A stretch of DNA of 64,000 nt from the NCBI GenBank assembly GCA_023898765.1, contig CP060238.1:868001-932000 (forward strand). The letters are read 5' to 3'. The notes beneath the pieces are model-generated. The model had not been told where the DNA came from, did no database searches, and was given only the letters and a program-made list of their open reading frames with translations. Position numbers and translations under genes: made by a program. Shown here piece by piece: positions 60,702-64,000 of this stretch. Position 1 is the first letter of the stretch. Every line of letters begins with the position of its first letter. The DNA is from Rhodospirillales bacterium. GTDB lineage: Bacteria > Pseudomonadota > Alphaproteobacteria > Micavibrionales > Micavibrionaceae.

Positions 60702-61408
60702 GCCTTTCCCTTGTTTCCAGGCCTTCGCCCAATTTCGACGAGCGCGCGGGCGGGGTCGGCCCTTCTTTCATTATTTTGCACTATACGGGTATGCCGGACG
60801 CGCAGGCGGCGCTGGCGCGCCTTACGGATCCCGGCAGCAAGGTAAGCGCACATTACACCATTGACGAGGACGGAACGGTTTACCGGCATGTGGCGGAGGA
60901 AAAACGGGCCTGGCACGCGGGGCGGGCCTATTGGATGGGCGCCACGGATATAAACAGCCACTCCATCGGGATAGAGCTGGTCAATCCGGGGCATGAGTGG
61001 GGGTATCGCGCTTTCCCGCAGGCGCAAATCCAAAGCCTGACGGCCCTTTGCAAAGACATTACGAGCCGTATCGAAATGGATAAAAAATCTGTTTTGGCGC
61101 ATGCGGATATCGCGCCGGCGCGCAAAACGGACCCCGGGGAGCTTTTCCCGTGGGAACGGCTCGCAAAAAGCGGCATCGGGGCGTGGCCCAGGCCTTCCGA
61201 CGACGATGTGGTCAGGGGGGCGGGGCTGATGATGGCGCGGGCTTTGTCCGATTTTGGTTACGATCCCCGTGAGGCGTTCGAGGCCAACCTGCTGGCGTTC
61301 CAGCGGCATTTCGTGCCGGAGGCTTTTTCGGAAGGGCGCGCGGGAGAAGTCACGGGCCTGACCCGCACGCGCCTTTATGCGCTTCTTGCCGGGCATTTGC
61401 ATGTTTAG
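60698..61408 (+). CDS. N-acetylmuramoyl-L-alanine amidase (AmpD/AmiD-like)
   Basis: A zinc amidase that cleaves the MurNAc-L-Ala bond. The 236-residue Amidase_2 protein shows the first zinc His in FIILHYTGM, SAHYTIDEDGTVYRHV, the HSIGIELVNPGHEWGYR segment, and the last His/Asp in VLAHADIAPARKTDPGELFPW. No export signal is seen, so a cytoplasmic AmpD-like recycling role fits, together with nagZ. It overlaps the transporter gene and is followed directly by rnpB. Confidence 0.93.
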   Translation: MSLSLVSRPSPNFDERAGGVGPSFIILHYTGMPDAQAALARLTDPGSKVSAHYTIDEDGTVYRHVAEEKRAWHAGRAYWMGATDINSHSIGIELVNPGHEWGYRAFPQAQIQSLTALCKDITSRIEMDKKSVLAHADIAPARKTDPGELFPWERLAKSGIGAWPRPSDDDVVRGAGLMMARALSDFGYDPREAFEANLLAFQRHFVPEAFSEGRAGEVTGLTRTRLYALLAGHLHV

Positions 61409-61433
61409 GGAACTTGGTGATATACCTCTTTCC

Positions 61434-61829
61434 GGTCAGAGGGCCGGATAGCCGCTTTGCAAGGGCTTTTGCCTTTGCCGGGAGGAAAGTCCGGGCTTCA
61501 CGGAAACACGGTGCCGGGTAATGCCCGGGCAGGGCGACCTGACGGAAAGTGCAGCAGAGAGGAAACCGCCGATGGGCCTTACGGTCACAGGCAAGGCTGA
61601 AAGGGTGCGGTAAGAGCGCACCGCGTCTTTGGCAACAAAGACGGCATGGTAAACCCCGCCGGAAGCAAGATCAAATAGGGGCTGCATATGGATTGTTTCC
61701 GATCCGCAGCCCGGGTAGATCGCTAGAGGTTTTTGGTAACAAACGCCCCAGATGAATGGCTATCTCCGCCGGCGCGTTGCGCAAGCAGGGCGAAGACGGA
61801 ACAGAACCCGGCTTACAGGCCCTCTGACC
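61434..61829 (+). ncRNA. rnpB: RNase P RNA
   Basis: The RNA subunit of RNase P. The ends form helix P1 (GGTCAGAGGGCC / GGCCCTCTGACC). The conserved motifs are present in order: GGAGGAAAGTCCGGGCTTC, GGTAATGCCCGGGCAGG, GACCTGACGGAAAGTGC with CAGAGAGGAAACCGCC, GGTAAGGGTGAAA-like GAAAGGGTGCGGTAAGAG, and the 3' AGATGAATGGCTATC and ACAGAACCCGGCTTACAGGC. It is a bacterial A-type molecule of about 396 bases placed between the amidase gene and mraZ. Confidence 0.97.
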
Positions 61830-61834
61830 GATTT

Positions 61835-61863
61835 TGTCATCCTGAGCCGAAGGCGAAGGATCT
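61835..61863. repeat. Half copy of the TGTCAT repeat after rnpB
   Basis: TGTCATCCTGAGCCGAAGG, then CGAAGGATCT, five bases past the rnpB end. Only one arm is present. Confidence 0.6.
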
Positions 61864-61885
61864 CAGCGCCGCCCGCCTTTGCCAG

Positions 61886-62137
61886 CTAGGCGGCCCGGGC
61901 CAGATTCATAAGGCAGTTATTTATAAAACGCCCTTTTTGTTTGGCCGTATTTCCAAATTGCCGGACCAGTTCGCCGGAAAAAGGCCGTTTTTGTTGAAAG
62001 TGGTCGATGGCTTTTCCTATCTCTTCCGACTTGTAGGTCGAATAGGTAATGGTTCCAAGATACAGTCCGCCATTGATTGATAAGATCAGAATAAATAATG
62101 CAGTTAACATAACAGTAATCCCCATACACAGTATCAT
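61886..62137 (-). CDS. Possible small membrane protein (83 aa), weak
   Basis: A minus-strand frame coding a product with an N-terminal hydrophobic segment (TVMLTALFILILSING) and a basic C-terminal half. It is the only ORF with any protein-like character in the 1.2-kb gap between rnpB and mraZ. The start is uncertain (ATG 62137 or a later ATG near 62122), no convincing ribosome-binding site is seen, and the sequence is AT-rich, so it may be spurious. I do not recognise it. Confidence 0.3.
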   Translation of the reverse strand: MILCMGITVMLTALFILILSINGGLYLGTITYSTYKSEEIGKAIDHFQQKRPFSGELVRQFGNTAKQKGRFINNCLMNLARAA

Positions 62138-62332
62138 TTTGTCGCGTGATGCTGTCTTTTGCCATAAAAAAACAGGAGTGTCAATTATTTTTCTAATAAA
62201 AACAACAGCTTAGTAAAAAACAAAGTAAAACGCATATTTTTCATAACTTTTAATATTCTTCCGGGCCGGGCAGTTTTGGCAAGAAACCTCTTTTTTAGGA
62301 GGAAAAGGGATAATTTAATTTCTTAACCCTGA

Positions 62333-62405
62333 CTATGGATAAGAGACGAATATTCCCGTCATTCCGGGGGAGGGGCCGCGCAGGCGGCCTGAAGTCGGGG
62401 AATCT
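62333..62405. repeat. Dispersed repeat copy matching 18876-18945
   Basis: Contains CGTCATTCCGGGGGAGGGG, the GCCGCGCAGGCGGCCTGAAG segment and GGGGAATCT. It lies in the AT-rich gap 61830-63036, which otherwise contains the weak ORF above, other repeats and the mraZ regulatory region. Confidence 0.7.
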
Positions 62406-62617
62406 AGCCCATTTCGTTAAAAATCGGACATTTTCCTGCACTGACGATATAAGAAAACGTCCGGTTCCTAACCCAAATCGCTATAACACGAATGGCACAA
62501 AGGATATGAAGTTTCACGAAGTTTTTCTTTTTCAAACAACGACTTCGTGTTTCTTCGCAAGCTTTGGAGCTTCGTGGTGAAAACAAACCGGCCTCATCCA
62601 GCAAGTGTCTGGTTTTT

Positions 62618-62645
62618 CTGGATCCCCGCCTGCGCGGGGATGACA
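62618..62645. repeat. Short palindromic repeat arm
   Basis: CTGGATCCCCGCCTGCGCGGGGATGACA, with CCCCGC / GCGGGG stem; GCGCGGGGATGACA is partly repeated directly after. Confidence 0.55.
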
Positions 62646-62761
62646 AGGGGGCGCGGGGATGACATTTAAGGTACGGGTATACAAGGATAGTTATTCATAG
62701 TTCAGGTTAGAATAACGACTCTTCCGTGCCCCCCGTGCCTTCCGTGGCAAAAAAATGAAAT

Positions 62762-62852
62762 GCGCTCCCGGGACGCCTTCGCGGACTTCATGTCCTTTGT
62801 GCCCTTCGCGTTAACCCCCTTTTTTTACGAAAAAGCTCCGGTTTTGTCATCC
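62762..62852. repeat. Long direct repeat, copy B
   Basis: About 91 bases nearly identical to 58544-58635, again running into a TGTCAT repeat (62845-62873). Confidence 0.75.
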
Positions 62853-62873
62853 TTCGCTGCGCCCGGAATGACA
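62845..62873. repeat. Short complete TGTCAT palindrome
   Basis: TGTCATCCTTCGCTGCGCCC then GGAATGACA; the minimal form of the family, about 29 bases, about 65 bases upstream of the mraZ boxes. Confidence 0.65.
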
Positions 62874-62938
62874 GGAGGTCCCATTTCGTTTTTTTATTGT
62901 GTATCAAACGTCCGTGCAGCGCTTGCGCAAATTGACGA

Positions 62939-62972
62939 CCCATAGGAACCCATGATATCCCATATATATCCA
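62939..62972 (-). promoter_or_regulatory. Candidate MraZ operator: four boxes at 10-bp spacing
   Basis: CCCA at 62939, 62949 and 62959 and TCCA at 62969, each starting exactly ten bases after the previous one (TGGG on the minus strand). MraZ in E. coli is known to bind TGGGN repeats spaced 5 bases apart, i.e. a 10-bp period, upstream of its own operon. A TTGACG box at 62932 overlaps the first repeat. Confidence 0.65.
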
Positions 62973-62976
62973 TGAC

Positions 62977-62999
62977 AGACCGGATGTTTCCGGTCTTTT
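62977..62999 (+). terminator. Terminator-like hairpin in the mraZ leader
   Basis: Perfect seven-base-pair stem AGACCGG / CCGGTCT, loop ATGTTT, followed by TTTC and further T-rich sequence. It lies between the MraZ boxes and the mraZ ribosome-binding site, so it could act as an attenuator or as the end of upstream transcripts. Confidence 0.55.
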
Positions 63000-63036
63000 C
63001 GTGTTTTGTGTTTTTTTTAAGGAGATCCTCGCGCGC

Positions 63037-63498
63037 ATGGCGCTGTTTTTGTCTACATACGTGAATAAAGTCGATCAAAAGGGCCGGGTTTCCGTTCCTG
63101 CGCAGTTTCGCGCGGCTCTTGTGGCGCAGGGGGCCAAAGAGATCGTTCTGTTTTGCTCGGGCAGGCATAAGGCGCTGGAGGGATTTTCCCTGTCTCATAT
63201 GGAAGAGGTGGCGCGCCGTCTCGACGAGGGGCTTGACCTGTTTTCCGATGCGCAGGACGATTTGTCTGCCAGTGTGTTCGGGGAGGCTCTCCAGCTTTCT
63301 TTCGACGGGGACGGGCGGATCGTTTTGCCCGGGGACCTTCTGGCCTTTATTGGTGTGCGGGATCAGGCCGCTTTTGTCGGGCTGGGTCATAAATTCCAGA
63401 TATGGGAACCGGCAGCTCTCGAGGCGCGCAAAGCCGCCGCCCGTCAACGGGTCAAAGAGAAAAACCTGACCATTCCGAAGGGGGGGCGGCATGGCTGA
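63037..63498 (+). CDS. mraZ: Transcriptional regulator MraZ
   Basis: MraZ is the SpoVT/AbrB-fold regulator of the division and cell wall cluster. The 153-residue protein contains two related domains, the first with VNKVDQKGRVSVPAQFRAAL and the second with LQLSFDGDGRIVLPGDLLAFIG, as in the family. ATG 63037 is used, with AAGGAG at 63019; an earlier GTG frame is unlikely. It overlaps rsmH by eight bases. Upstream boxes at 62939-62972 suggest autoregulation. Confidence 0.94.
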   Translation: MALFLSTYVNKVDQKGRVSVPAQFRAALVAQGAKEIVLFCSGRHKALEGFSLSHMEEVARRLDEGLDLFSDAQDDLSASVFGEALQLSFDGDGRIVLPGDLLAFIGVRDQAAFVGLGHKFQIWEPAALEARKAAARQRVKEKNLTIPKGGRHG

Positions 63499-64000
63499 GT
63501 CTCCCCACATTCCCGTTATGCTTTCCGAGGTTCTGGCGGTTTTGGAACCGCGTGACGGAGAGGTCTATGTCGACGGCACTTTTGGCGCGGGGGGGTATAG
63601 CCGCGCCTTTCTGGAGGCGGCGGACTGCACGGTTATTGCGATTGACCGGGATCCTGAAGCGCTTGCGCGGGCCGGAGCCCTTAAAAGCGAATTTGGAAAG
63701 CGTCTGATTGTTGTGGAGGGGTGTTTCGGCGATGCGCTGGAGCTTGTCTGCGCCGCCGGGTATGAAAAAGTCGACGGTTTCATTCTGGATGTCGGGGTGT
63801 CTTCCATGCAGATTGACGATCCTGCGCGCGGCTTTTCTTTTAAATCCGACGGGCCTCTGGATATGCGGATGACGCCGGAGGGAAAAACGGCGGCGGATAT
63901 CGTGAACACATATGCGGAAGAGGATCTGGCAAATCTGATCTACGCCTATGGCGAGGAACGCAAGTCCCGCCGGATCGCCCGCCGGATTGTGGCGGCACGG
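63491..64000 (+). CDS. rsmH: 16S rRNA m4C1402 methyltransferase RsmH (3' truncated by window edge)
   Basis: RsmH adds the N4-methyl group to C1402 of 16S rRNA, the same nucleotide that RsmI modifies. The first 170 codons are present: HIPVMLSEVLAVLEPRDGEV, the SAM loop YVDGTFGAGGYSRAFL, IAIDRDPEAL, DGFILDVGVSSMQIDDPARGFS and PLDMRM. The reading frame is open to the window end. ATG 63491 overlaps the mraZ stop. The following genes, ftsL and ftsI-type, would be expected outside the window. Confidence 0.95.
   Translation, partial: MAESPHIPVMLSEVLAVLEPRDGEVYVDGTFGAGGYSRAFLEAADCTVIAIDRDPEALARAGALKSEFGKRLIVVEGCFGDALELVCAAGYEKVDGFILDVGVSSMQIDDPARGFSFKSDGPLDMRMTPEGKTAADIVNTYAEEDLANLIYAYGEERKSRRIARRIVAAR

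Noticed and set aside
61434..61829. Protein-coding ORFs inside 61.4-61.8 kb
   Set aside because: The stretch is the RNase P RNA with conserved motifs and a perfect P1 helix; ORFs there are incidental.
62335..62580. 81-codon ORF upstream of mraZ
   Set aside because: It runs through dispersed repeats and has no ribosome-binding site or protein-like composition.

Overview
The window reads as chromosome of an alphaproteobacterium. The evidence is gene order: infA, maf and an RNase E/G gene beside tRNA-Phe; a UPF0262 gene beside short-form hisG; erpA divergent from dgt; a SPOR-nagZ-scpA-scpB-tatABC run; hisZ-purA; amidase-rnpB-mraZ-rsmH; and a full CpaA-F/Tad pilus locus. Many unknown exported proteins and lone substrate-binding proteins would fit a Micavibrio-like lineage, but that placement is inference. 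No rRNA, CRISPR array, recognisable insertion sequence or prophage was seen.

Layout. 0-3 kb: rsmI (5' cut), yraN, a BON lipoprotein and a SirB1-type protein. 3-5.2 kb: an AT-rich pair (XRE regulator plus unknown protein) ending beside tRNA-Phe. 5.3-12.5 kb, minus strand: rng, maf, infA, UPF0262, hisG, murA, dcd and a 45-residue protein, with small plus-strand genes between. 12.6-18.9 kb: tRNA-Thr, a TPR-sulfotransferase, xthA, erpA, dgt and several unknowns. 19.1-24.8 kb: envelope/chromosome operon SPOR-nagZ-scpA-scpB-tatA-tatB-tatC-zapE. 24.9-28.6 kb: accessory genes lying between zapE and mdh. 29.6-32.7 kb: three minus-strand accessory genes (M23 peptidase with a His/Asp tail, an unknown, a coiled-coil protein). 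32.9-35.3 kb: hisZ-purA. 35.4-51.7 kb: kinase-like membrane protein and the Tad/Flp pilus locus. 52-57.7 kb: two unknowns, sdhB, DUF1761, and a nadA-SBP-nadC operon. 57.9-64 kb: orphan ORF, msrA, MFS transporter, amidase, rnpB, a repeat-rich gap, then mraZ and rsmH (3' cut) at the start of the division/cell wall cluster.

How the genes work together. HisG is the short form and HisZ, 23 kb away, would be its regulatory subunit. MurA, NagZ, AmpD-like amidase, YkuD transpeptidase, M23 peptidase and mraZ-rsmH all concern peptidoglycan. The Tad locus is complete for pilin (Flp), pseudopilins (TadE/F/G), prepilin peptidase (CpaA), secretin (CpaC with CpaB/CpaD), localisation ATPase (CpaE), motor ATPase (CpaF), platform (TadB/C) and pilotin-like TPR (TadD).

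The most unusual signals are: a family of dispersed palindromic repeats (TGTCATyCyGAGCG-type ends), one copy of which sits exactly in frame (23 codons) inside zapE; four CCCA/TCCA boxes at exact 10-bp spacing upstream of mraZ that look like an MraZ operator, followed by a terminator-like hairpin; apparent CTG starts for both murA and rng; an unknown duplicated-domain protein where argS usually stands; and several unknown gene sets (3.5-5.1 kb and 29.6-32.7 kb) that may be undescribed systems.
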